16,655 nucleotides of DNA from Planctomycetota bacterium (GTDB lineage: Bacteria > Planctomycetota > Phycisphaerae > Sedimentisphaerales > Anaerobacaceae). The notes below the pieces were generated by a model. That model worked only from the letters and a program-made list of their open reading frames with translations. It searched no databases and had not been told where the DNA came from. Of the stretch, positions 6,602 through 13,512 are shown piece by piece (position 1 is the stretch's first letter; every line of letters begins with the position of its first letter). Location of the stretch: the NCBI GenBank assembly GCA_013202635.1, contig JABMRO010000626.1:1-16655 (forward strand), written 5' to 3'. Both the position numbers and the translations under genes were made by a program.

Positions 6602-7666
6602 TTATGCTGACGGAGCAGTATCTTGTGACAGGATTTCTTTCAAGTCCGAAATAAGTTTATTATTTTGTTCATCTGTGCCTACGGTTATTCTCAACTTATC
6701 GTCAAGGCCGGGCAGGTTGAAGTATCTGACATAAATCCTGCGTTCTACGAGTTTATCAAAAATCACATCTGCTTTACGATTTTTGCACCTGGCAAGGACA
6801 AAGTTGGCACAGCTTTTCGGCACTTCAAATCCTAAATCGCGCAGTTGTTCGCTAAGTAAGCCACGGGCCTTCTTTACTTTTTCGGTCGTTTCGGTGAAAT
6901 ACTTTTGGTCTTTTATGGCGGCGGTAGCGACAGCGGCGGCAACGGCGTCAACATTATAGGAGTCTTTGACCTTCATCAGGCCCGCTATTAAGTCGGACTG
7001 GGCGATGGCGTATCCGAAGCGTATGCCCGCAAGGCCGTATCCTTTGCTCAACGAGCGAAGAATAATGACATTATCGAATTCTTTAACAAGGTCTGTGCAA
7101 TTGGCCTCGGCAAAATCCACATAGGCCTCGTCAATCAGTAATACACCCGAGAGTTCATCGGCCAGCGAAGCCAGCTCATCAATACTTATAAAGCTGCCGC
7201 TCGGTGCATTCGGATTGCAGACAATGGTCAAAGCCGCGTTGGTGCCGGCCAGTTTTGCCGGCAGATTAAATTCATCGTCAAAGGGGACTTCGATTGTATT
7301 GCAATTTTGCAATTTTGCTAATACGGGATATAGCGAATATGTCGGGACAGGATAAGCGACGGGCCGGTTTTTATCACAGAAGGCACGAAAAGCCATAGTC
7401 AGCAAATCATCACCGCCATTGCAGCACATAATATTCTCAGGGCACACGTTGTTGATTTCGGCGGCCGCCCTGCGGAATTCGTTTCCAATCGGGTCCGGAT
7501 ATCGGCGGAGCTTTTCCGGACTGATTTCAGTCAGCACTTTTAATACCGCAGGTGAAGGCGGATACGGACTCTCATTGGTATTCAGCTTTACCACGTCGGT
7601 ATCCTTCGGCTGAAAACCCGGCTCGTAACCTTTTACCTTTTCAATATTTTTCCGAAAATATCCCAT
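6602..7666 (-). CDS. hisC: histidinol-phosphate aminotransferase
   Basis: PLP-dependent fold-type I aminotransferase that converts imidazole acetol phosphate to histidinol phosphate. Of 354 residues, NTNESPYPPSP (29-39) is the substrate-arm signature, NPNAPSG (151-157) and DEAYVDF (179-185) bind the cofactor, and K208 in LRSLSKGYGLAG forms the Schiff base. R216 (GIRFGY) and R326 (LRITVG) are the phosphate and carboxylate contacts expected. Start ATG 7664-7666 has GGAG 7 nt upstream. Related aminotransferases act on tyrosine, phenylalanine or cobalamin precursors, but the neighbouring hisB supports HisC. It is the first gene of the minus-strand train, with a promoter candidate just upstream. 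Confidence 0.95.
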   Translation of the reverse strand: MGYFRKNIEKVKGYEPGFQPKDTDVVKLNTNESPYPPSPAVLKVLTEISPEKLRRYPDPIGNEFRRAAAEINNVCPENIMCCNGGDDLLTMAFRAFCDKNRPVAYPVPTYSLYPVLAKLQNCNTIEVPFDDEFNLPAKLAGTNAALTIVCNPNAPSGSFISIDELASLADELSGVLLIDEAYVDFAEANCTDLVKEFDNVIILRSLSKGYGLAGIRFGYAIAQSDLIAGLMKVKDSYNVDAVAAAVATAAIKDQKYFTETTEKVKKARGLLSEQLRDLGFEVPKSCANFVLARCKNRKADVIFDKLVERRIYVRYFNLPGLDDKLRITVGTDEQNNKLISDLKEILSQDTAPSA

Positions 7667-7695
7667 GACCTACTCCAAAACAGATTTCAATCCAA

Positions 7696-7749
7696 AATTA
7701 TAAGTGTATTTCGTCAGAAGTGAAAGAGAAGATTTTGCGATTATTCACA
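7696..7749. repeat. left copy of a ~54-bp imperfect direct repeat
   Basis: Hand alignment with 8677-8729 gives 43 identities over 54 columns with one gap. Shared blocks are AATTATAAG, ATTTCGTC, GAAG, GATTTT and GATTATTCACA in the same order and orientation. The two copies sit on either side of the MNT-HEPN pair, about 980 bp apart. Confidence 0.75.
7697..7724 (-). promoter_or_regulatory. putative promoter of the hisC-hisB-ispF-cysS-ruvCAB train
   Basis: On the minus strand TTCACT (7719-7724) and a perfect TATAAT (7697-7702) are separated by 16 nt. The predicted start near 7690 leaves a ~24-nt leader holding the hisC SD. The element lies wholly inside the left copy of the direct repeat that flanks the MNT-HEPN pair. 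Confidence 0.55.
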
Positions 7750-7829
7750 TTGTCATTCCCGTGGAAACGCCAATCCAATCTCCATTGAGCGAATAATTTC
7801 ATAAGATGCTTTTTACTCGCAATCTTCTA

Positions 7830-7858
7830 TTGTCAAGCAGGCTCTGAATTTATATAAT
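7830..7858 (+). promoter_or_regulatory. sigma70-type promoter of the MNT-HEPN operon
   Basis: TTGTCA (7830-7835), a 17-nt spacer, and a perfect TATAAT (7853-7858). The expected start near 7865 gives a ~58-nt AT-rich leader before the SD at 7912-7916. It faces away from the hisC promoter, so 7690-7860 is a divergent control region. Confidence 0.7.
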
Positions 7859-7922
7859 ACAATGATAAACAAAAAATGATTCGTTACAGTTATATAAGCT
7901 CTATTTTTCTGGGAGGTAATGA

Positions 7923-8237
7923 ATGACGTCAATGAACTTAGGAATTGGAGCGGAGAAGATAGCGGACTTTTGCCGGCGATGGAAGATAAAAAAACTTGCA
8001 ATTTTTGGCTCCGCAGCCAAAGGAGAGCTTCGACCTGCCAGTGATATAGACTTGCTGGTAACCTTTTGTCAAGATGCTGACTGGACCATGTTTGACCATT
8101 TTACGATGGAAGAAGAGCTATCGGGTCTTTTCGGTCGTGATGTTGATCTTATAAGCCTGCGGGCCGTAGAAGAAAATCCAAACCCGATTTCCCGACGTGA
8201 AATACTGAAGTCCGCGAGGCAAATTTATGCAGCGTGA
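7923..8237 (+). CDS. MNT-domain antitoxin nucleotidyltransferase (MntA-like)
   Basis: A 104-residue minimal nucleotidyltransferase. The GS-x10-DxD signature is exact: G29-S30, then D41 and D43 in DIDLLV, with the third acidic residue at D75 in DVDLI. In characterised HEPN/MNT toxin-antitoxin modules the MNT protein neutralises its HEPN partner by AMPylating a tyrosine near the RNase site, and the same chemistry is likely here. ATG 7923 has GGAGG 6 nt upstream; a second in-frame ATG lies at codon 4. The stop overlaps the HEPN start by 11 nt, implying coupled translation. It is a plus-strand gene in an otherwise minus-strand block. The C-terminus (87-104) extends past the catalytic fold with a basic helix. 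Confidence 0.88.
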   Translation: MTSMNLGIGAEKIADFCRRWKIKKLAIFGSAAKGELRPASDIDLLVTFCQDADWTMFDHFTMEEELSGLFGRDVDLISLRAVEENPNPISRREILKSARQIYAA

Positions 8238-8574
8238 CGCATCACTCCTGCTGGATATGTTTCGGGCGACAAGCCAGATTGTGCAATTCAAAGGCGAGCT
8301 AACCTTTGAGCGGTTTCGAACAGATGCCAAAACACAGTCGGCGATAATACACCAGTTCCTTCTCATTGGCGAGGTGGCAAAATTAATTTCCGACGATTTC
8401 AAGAAGAAAAATCCATCGATTCCATGGTCGGCTATGGCACGTATGCGAGATAAGCTCATACATCGCTATCGTGGAGTGGATTTGCGAGAGATATGGAAGG
8501 CTGCCGAGATCGAGATACCCAGATTGCTTTCGTTCCTGGAGAAGCACTTACCGGAAAAACCGCACGAAGAATAA
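8227..8574 (+). CDS. HEPN-domain RNase toxin (HepT/DUF86 family)
   Basis: A 115-residue all-helical HEPN protein and toxin partner of the MNT protein just upstream. The R-x4-H-x-Y motif is intact: R74, H79 and Y81 in RDKLIHRYRG. R and H form the RNase centre, and the Tyr is the expected AMPylation target. Other family marks are the FLLIGEVAK helix (44-52) and GVDLREIW (83-90). All key residues are present, so the toxin looks active. The start overlaps the antitoxin by 11 nt, with GAGG about 7 nt upstream. The order here is antitoxin first. Whether it acts as plasmid-like stabiliser, stress module or phage defence cannot be told from the sequence. Confidence 0.88.
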   Translation: MQRDASLLLDMFRATSQIVQFKGELTFERFRTDAKTQSAIIHQFLLIGEVAKLISDDFKKKNPSIPWSAMARMRDKLIHRYRGVDLREIWKAAEIEIPRLLSFLEKHLPEKPHEE

Positions 8575-8676
8575 ACGGTCGTGGTAAGGCATGATACTTT
8601 ACCCTGAGCATAGCCGAACAACAAAGAATCTCTTTTCTATACGCACTACGCTTTACACTAAACTCTGTTTTCCCGG

Positions 8677-8729
8677 AATTATAAGGCCATTTCGTCGGAA
8701 GCAAAAGGGCGATTTTTTGATTATTCACA
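8677..8729. repeat. right copy of the direct repeat flanking MNT-HEPN
   Basis: Same orientation as 7696-7749. The promoter-like pair is partly kept on the minus strand: TATAAT (8678-8683) is perfect and the spacer is still 16 nt, but the -35 has become TTTGCT (8700-8705). Any transcript from here would run antisense to the HEPN gene. Confidence 0.72.
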
Positions 8730-8825
8730 AGGATATGCCTCATCTTGTCGCATAATAACACCGAATGGAAATAATATAAGTTTATTGCGAGATATGAAAT
8801 ATAGATAAAATTAAGGAGAACCATT

Positions 8826-9374
8826 ATGGCAAGGTTATTTTCTTACGTCGTAGCTGAGGACAAAGGCTTCGCTCCAAATCCCACAGGTGGATATTGCACC
8901 TTGGCAAATTGCAAGTGCAGGTGTGAGGGCGGTCGGTGGCGTAACGTTGTCGAATTGGCAGAAGAAGGTGATTGGATAGTCGGCACCGGAGGTGCAGACA
9001 AGAGGAAAAGTTCAGGGCATGGAACCCTTATTTACGCGATGAGAGTGGAGGAAAGTCTCACTCTCGAAAAATACTACAAAGATAAGCGATTCAAGGGCCG
9101 TTTAGGCAACTGTTGTAATCAATCTCACCGGATTGACACTTGCGCTCTTATATCAAAACACTACTGGTACTTCGGTAGAGAAGCGTTCCGTATCCCGAAG
9201 GAATACCTCCTACTGGAAAAGAAAGGTCCTGGTTTCAAGAACAAATTTAAGGAAGAATTTATTCAGGGTTTCACAAAATATCTTGAAAGTAAATATCCCC
9301 AGGGTGTTCATGGAAAACCCTGCTGTAATGGAGACAAATCTGGAGGTTGCAAACAAACTCGGCGTAAATGCTAA
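8826..9374 (+). CDS. cysteine-rich Nmad2-like protein (nucleotide-modification-associated?)
   Basis: A 182-residue protein beginning MARLFSYVVAEDKGFAPNP. The pattern SYVVAEDKGFAPNPTGGYCT, then GDWIVGTGG (48-56), LIYAMRV (68-74) and ALISKHYWYFG (107-117), resembles Nmad2-type proteins, a domain predicted by comparative genomics to accompany base-modification genes. That match is from memory of the family and is tentative. Eleven cysteines stand out: C24, C29, C31, C33, the C96-C97 pair, C106, the C166-C167 pair, C175 and C182, so metal binding is possible. The C-terminus is basic. AAGGAG lies 7 nt upstream of ATG 8826, so the start is firm. It has its own spacer of 251 nt after the HEPN gene with no clear promoter. 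Its biochemical activity is unknown. Confidence 0.7.
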   Translation: MARLFSYVVAEDKGFAPNPTGGYCTLANCKCRCEGGRWRNVVELAEEGDWIVGTGGADKRKSSGHGTLIYAMRVEESLTLEKYYKDKRFKGRLGNCCNQSHRIDTCALISKHYWYFGREAFRIPKEYLLLEKKGPGFKNKFKEEFIQGFTKYLESKYPQGVHGKPCCNGDKSGGCKQTRRKC

Positions 9375-9405
9375 TGAGATACAACATCAGAAGCCTATGA
9401 GTATT

Positions 9406-9477
9406 TGCTGGCTGTTTCCAGCACAAAACTACAATGCATGCAGTTCTGCTTTGCAGTGCTCCCGATAGATTGTCGGG
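9406..9477. terminator. hairpins in the convergent gap between the Nmad2-like gene and the UroD-family gene
   Basis: Two stem-loops lie between the convergent genes: TGCTGG-CTGTTT-CCAGCA (9406-9423, perfect 6-bp stem) and CCCGATA-GAT-TGTCGGG (9461-9477, one wobble pair). Neither is followed by a proper T-run on either strand. They may serve as a bidirectional end or be parts of the dispersed TCCCGA-type intergenic repeat. Confidence 0.3.
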
Positions 9478-9510
9478 TATGAGTACTTATCTTGTCGAGG
9501 CTCCAAGAAT

Positions 9511-10680
9511 TCAATCATAAAAGCCGAAATCGTATGCCGCATCAAATAGAGCAACGATGTTTTCAGGCGGCACGCCAAGCTGGATGTTATGTACGCTGTT
9601 GAACACATAGCCGCCCCCTTGCTTAAAGATTTCCAGGTTTTTCCGCACGTGCTCCCTGATTTGGTCCGGCCCGGCAAAGGCAAGAACGTGCTGGGCGTCT
9701 ATACCCCCGCCCCAAAGGGATATTTGGTTTCCGAACATATTTTTGAGTTTTTGTGGTTCCATATTTACCAGGCCGATCTGGACGGGATTGAGAATATCGA
9801 TACCATTGTCGATAAGCTCCGGGATGTACTCGAAACAGGCCCCGCACGTGTGATACCAGATTTTGGCTTTTGTCAGCGATTTGATATGCTGGACGAGTTT
9901 TTTCTGTCTGGATTTGACTATTTTGCGGTAAAAATCCGGAGAAAACAGCGGCCCGCTCTGGCCCGCCAGGTCGTCGCCTATCATTACTACATCGACGATG
10001 TCACCCACTTCGGCCATAAAGCCGGTATGATAGTCCATCCAGAATTTGAGTGTTTTATCGAGCAGCGCCTCGCAAAAGGCCGGATTCTCTATCGTATCGA
10101 TGAGCCATCTTTCGAGCCCTCGCATATACCAGCAGTATTCATAGACCACACCGCCAATGCCGGTTGATATGGCGTATGGAGTGTCACGCTGCATCTCAAG
10201 TGCCGCCTGGCGAACTCCCGTGAAGCGGCTTGGGTCGCTGCCGTCGGGGAAAGGATAATCTTCGATATCTTTACAGCTCGCATCGGCAAGCGGGTGATGC
10301 GAGATGTCCATATAAAGCTGCTGCTCATCCGGCATAGACCACACCACGCCGAATTCATCTTTCAGGTCGTGCCAGAGTTTACCGTCGCGGGTATTCTGTT
10401 CGATTCCGCCTTTGAAATCGTCCGGGCCGTGTGCGCATATATAGCGGATATCCACCCTGAAACGCTCTAAAACTTCTTCGCTCGGTTTGGCGAGCTGCTG
10501 GACAGGGTCGAGAATTGTTATTTCTTCTCTCAGACCCAGATGTGAAAGCAATTGTCCATAGGCTCTTTTATGTATTCCCGTTTGAAATCCTCCGAGGTCA
10601 ATCGGGACCCTGTCGGGGATATCGTGATTGAGAGCTTTCAAAACGCGCTGCCTTGAAGTCATTGTCTCATTTTTTGCCAT
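9511..10680 (-). CDS. uroporphyrinogen decarboxylase (URO-D) family protein, probably a methyltransferase-like paralogue
   Basis: A 389-residue TIM-barrel protein of the URO-D superfamily. It opens with TSRQRVLKALNHDIPDRVPI, typical of the MtaA/CmuA-like branch, and lacks the Arg-rich N-terminal motif of true HemE. A possible metal site is formed by H277, C279 and C282 in YHTCGACFE, with GDDLAGQSGP (235-244) and GGGID (324-328) as further family blocks. Members of this branch move methyl groups between corrinoid and thiol carriers, or have unknown roles. No heme genes are nearby, so HemE is unlikely. It follows the RhaT-like transporter by 65 nt in the same direction; the two may act on one substrate. 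A GGGAG lies about 10 nt upstream of ATG 10680; an in-frame ATG at codon 7 is an alternative. Confidence 0.85.
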   Translation of the reverse strand: MAKNETMTSRQRVLKALNHDIPDRVPIDLGGFQTGIHKRAYGQLLSHLGLREEITILDPVQQLAKPSEEVLERFRVDIRYICAHGPDDFKGGIEQNTRDGKLWHDLKDEFGVVWSMPDEQQLYMDISHHPLADASCKDIEDYPFPDGSDPSRFTGVRQAALEMQRDTPYAISTGIGGVVYEYCWYMRGLERWLIDTIENPAFCEALLDKTLKFWMDYHTGFMAEVGDIVDVVMIGDDLAGQSGPLFSPDFYRKIVKSRQKKLVQHIKSLTKAKIWYHTCGACFEYIPELIDNGIDILNPVQIGLVNMEPQKLKNMFGNQISLWGGGIDAQHVLAFAGPDQIREHVRKNLEIFKQGGGYVFNSVHNIQLGVPPENIVALFDAAYDFGFYD

Positions 10681-10745
10681 TGTCTTTACTCTCCCAAAAC
10701 ACTTACCCGGTATCGGCCTTTTGAATCCTTATCAAATTTCGAATC

Positions 10746-11789
10746 TTACTCTTCGACCGGCGCAAGGTAGTTCCCCAACCCAACGATAAATATCGATAGT
10801 ATGAGCACAAGTATCCCGGCGAAAATAATCCCATGCGTGCGGCGACTGGTTCCTTTCCATTCCCGGAAAATCAGTCCCCATATATTGCTGAAGACGATGA
10901 TTAGAGCCATAAGCACGCTCCAGCTTGCAAAATTATATTTACCCATTTTTGTATTACCCATTCCATAGAACATAAACTGAAGGTACCAGGTAATACCTGC
11001 CAGTGCCGAAAAGATATAATTGGTGATGAGTGGTGTGCGGCTGTCGAGGTAATTCTTCGCCGTGCGATTTTTTATATTCAAAAATACGCACCATATAAAA
11101 TTCGTTGTGAATCCACCTGCAAAGATAACGATAAGGACAGGATTATTCTGCCACAAAGACGGTGCTCCCCGTTCTACCGCAAGTTTTGCAATTGGTTCTC
11201 CGGCGGCGAATCCGAATGCCATACACGCACTCATTACGCCGGCAAATATTGCCACTAAAAGCCCTTTGACGAAGTTGAATTCTTTAATCGTCTCTTTCTT
11301 TTTTTCGTCCGACAGTTCTTTCTCTTTGGACATACCCGCCCAGCCGCAAATCGCTATACCTACGAGGCAGACAAATACGCCGGCAAGTGTGGTCAGGCCT
11401 GATACCCGGCTGATTAAATCGCCGAAAGCACCCTTATATATCGGTGGGATAATCGTTCCAAACGCCGCGCAAAAGCCAAGAGCAATAGCGTAACCAAGTG
11501 ACATTCCGAGATAACGCATCGACAGACCGAATGTCAGGCCCCCGATGCCCCACAATAAACCGAACAAAAAACTGAAGAAAATGCTGCTCGGGGGGGCTTC
11601 ACGGAGAACATGTATCAGGGCCGGCACGGTCAGAATCGCGATGAGCCAGGGCATAATAATCCAGGAAAAAACACCGTTTACAAGCCAGTAACTCTCCCAC
11701 GCCCAGTTCCGGACCTTTTTGAAGGGTATGTAAAAGCTCCCCGCCGCAAAACCTCCCAAGGCAAGTAATAAAAGACCCAACGCCGTCAT
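10746..11789 (-). CDS. RhaT-family sugar/proton symporter (L-rhamnose transporter-like)
   Basis: A 347-residue integral membrane protein with about ten hydrophobic segments, the length and topology of L-rhamnose/H+ symporters (drug/metabolite transporter fold). Characteristic blocks are KVRNWAWESYWL (25-36), GLLWGIGGLTFGLSMRYLGM (77-96) and GTIIPPIYKG in the next segment. A charged cytoplasmic loop (about 152-172, SKEKELSDEKKKE) splits the protein. No rhamnose catabolic genes (isomerase, kinase, aldolase) are present, so the substrate may differ from rhamnose. The best SD candidate, AAGGA, sits about 12 nt upstream, rather far. It lies 78 nt after accD and 65 nt before the URO-D-family gene. 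Confidence 0.85.
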   Translation of the reverse strand: MTALGLLLLALGGFAAGSFYIPFKKVRNWAWESYWLVNGVFSWIIMPWLIAILTVPALIHVLREAPPSSIFFSFLFGLLWGIGGLTFGLSMRYLGMSLGYAIALGFCAAFGTIIPPIYKGAFGDLISRVSGLTTLAGVFVCLVGIAICGWAGMSKEKELSDEKKKETIKEFNFVKGLLVAIFAGVMSACMAFGFAAGEPIAKLAVERGAPSLWQNNPVLIVIFAGGFTTNFIWCVFLNIKNRTAKNYLDSRTPLITNYIFSALAGITWYLQFMFYGMGNTKMGKYNFASWSVLMALIIVFSNIWGLIFREWKGTSRRTHGIIFAGILVLILSIFIVGLGNYLAPVEE

Positions 11790-11867
11790 AACAGAACCAT
11801 TTCCTTTCCGAGCGTTATCTTTTCATAACACTTTGCCTTAGCTTGTTAAGACTCAGCGCGAGGAATT

Positions 11868-12722
11868 TCATCTATGGCAATAGTCGATAAGGCGTGCGAT
11901 TTCACTTCTAAGGTCTTTTCGGTGGACAATCATATCCACGAAGCCATGCTCTAACATAAACTCTGAGGTCTGGAAACCTTCGGGCAACTCGACTTTTATT
12001 GTTTCGGCAATCGTGCGTGGTCCTGCGAACCCGATAAGCGCCCCCGGCTCAGCTATTAAACAATCGCCTAACATGGCAAAGCTCGCCGTGACTCCGCCGG
12101 TCGTCGGGTCGGTCAGGACGCAGATATAAAGTCCGCCGACCTCGCCGAATTTTGCCAGGGTGGCGGAGGTCTTGGCCATCTGCCCTAATGAGACTACTCC
12201 CTCGTGCATCCTTGCCCCGCCGGAGCAGCAAACCGCTACCAGGGGCAGTTTTTCTTCCATCGCCATATCAACCGCGGCACAGAGTTTCTCACCGACTACA
12301 AATCCCATAGAGCCCATCAGGAAATTCGGCTCCATAACCGCTAATATAACGCCTCTGCCTTTGATAAAGGCCTTGCCGACTAAGATAGCTTCCTTTGCGC
12401 CGGATTTTTTTGTGTCTTCTTTAAGCCGCTTTTTATAAGTTGTTCCCCTGAACTTAAAGGCCAGGGGGTCCTCGGTCGTTAAATCGGCGAGAATTTCCTG
12501 AAAAGAATCTTCATCGGCAAGATACTTAATTCGAGTGGTCGCCTCAATGCGAAAGTGGTGATTGCATTCCGGGCAAACGTTAAGGTTATTTTCGACGGCG
12601 CTTTTATAGAGCATGTGCTCACAGCCCGGACAGCGCACCCACAGCCCTTCGGGCATCTCTTTTCGCGGCTTCAACGAGAAACCATTCCATTTGGATTTTA
12701 CTTGTTTTCCCATAACAACCAT
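11868..12722 (-). CDS. accD: acetyl-CoA carboxylase carboxyltransferase subunit beta
   Basis: AccD pairs with AccA to transfer the carboxyl group from biotin to acetyl-CoA, giving malonyl-CoA for fatty acids. The 284 residues carry the N-terminal zinc ribbon C31-x2-C34 and C50-x2-C53, then the crotonase-like core with SGGARMHEG (Gln is usual where His stands here), QMAKTSA and DPTTGGVTASFA. GFAGPRTIAETI and the LPEGFQTSEF block near the C-terminus are also typical. Start ATG 12720-12722 or the ATG three codons on (12711-12713) are both possible; neither has a strong SD. accA is not in this window. The gene sits 96 nt after rpe. Confidence 0.95.
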   Translation of the reverse strand: MVVMGKQVKSKWNGFSLKPRKEMPEGLWVRCPGCEHMLYKSAVENNLNVCPECNHHFRIEATTRIKYLADEDSFQEILADLTTEDPLAFKFRGTTYKKRLKEDTKKSGAKEAILVGKAFIKGRGVILAVMEPNFLMGSMGFVVGEKLCAAVDMAMEEKLPLVAVCCSGGARMHEGVVSLGQMAKTSATLAKFGEVGGLYICVLTDPTTGGVTASFAMLGDCLIAEPGALIGFAGPRTIAETIKVELPEGFQTSEFMLEHGFVDMIVHRKDLRSEIARLIDYCHR

Positions 12723-12818
12723 TATTCAGTTCCGCGTATCGCGCGGCGCTTTTCATCATCAAAATAAAACAACAATCGGGAGATTCTACCAGAAATGAAC
12801 AGAAATGGCTATAAAAAA

Positions 12819-13484
12819 TTACCTGGCCACCTCCCGAATGGCGTTTATTGCAGCGATACGGTCGGTTTTTGCGAATATTGCATTGCCGGCTACGAGGGTA
12901 TCAGCGCCATATGAAACCACTATCGGGGTGGTTTGCGAGTCTATCCCGCCATCAACTTCTATGCGGATATCAGGGCCGACAATGTCTCTGATTCTGCTTA
13001 TTTTTTTCGCCGCCTGCGTCATAAATTCCTGTCCTCCGAAACCCGGCCGTACCGTCATAACCAGCACCATATCGCAAAGAGGCCCGACACCTTCTATTGC
13101 TTCAACCGGGGTCTCCGGATTCAGGCATATCCCGGCACTGCAGCCTAACTGGTGTAATTTGTCAATAAGTCTTTGGGGCTCATCCGCTACTTCGATGTGA
13201 AAGGTTATATGGTCGGCGCCTGCTTCGGCAAAGCGCTCGGCATATTTACCCGGCTCAGCTATCATCAAATGGGCATCGAAAACAAGGCTGCTGCACTTGC
13301 GAAGTTTGGCAATCACGGGCGGGCCGAAAGTAATATTCGGGACAAAGTGGCCGTCCATCACATCAAGATGCACCATACTCACACCGGCAGACTCAACCAC
13401 AGCTATCTCATCAGCTAATCTGGCAAAGTCGGCGCTGAGTATCGACGGCACAATCTCAATTGTTCCCGCTTTGGGTAGTCGCAT
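12819..13484 (-). CDS. rpe: ribulose-phosphate 3-epimerase
   Basis: Interconverts ribulose 5-phosphate and xylulose 5-phosphate in the pentose phosphate pathway. The 221-residue TIM barrel has metal ligands H39 and D41 in VHLDVMDGHFVPN, H72 in DAHLMI, and D178 in EVDGGI; D41 and D178 are the expected acid/base pair. MTVRPGFGGQ (143-152) is the flexible active-site loop (often MSVNPGFGGQ). It lies 28 nt downstream of pgk, so it is probably co-transcribed. No clear SD precedes ATG 13484. Confidence 0.96.
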   Translation of the reverse strand: MRLPKAGTIEIVPSILSADFARLADEIAVVESAGVSMVHLDVMDGHFVPNITFGPPVIAKLRKCSSLVFDAHLMIAEPGKYAERFAEAGADHITFHIEVADEPQRLIDKLHQLGCSAGICLNPETPVEAIEGVGPLCDMVLVMTVRPGFGGQEFMTQAAKKISRIRDIVGPDIRIEVDGGIDSQTTPIVVSYGADTLVAGNAIFAKTDRIAAINAIREVAR

Positions 13485-13512
13485 CTTCGCTGGTTACCAT
13501 GAACGATGAGTT

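Noticed and set aside
8456..8824. Minus-strand 122-codon open frame
   Set aside because: It overlaps the HEPN gene end, has no SD or motif, and continues through the repeat, so it is a chance frame.
9589..10167. Plus-strand 192-codon open frame
   Set aside because: Antisense to the URO-D-family gene, whose minus-strand protein has conserved motifs.
9511..10680. True uroporphyrinogen decarboxylase (hemE)
   Set aside because: The N-terminal Arg-rich substrate motif of HemE is missing and the start matches the MtaA/CmuA-like branch; no heme genes are adjacent.
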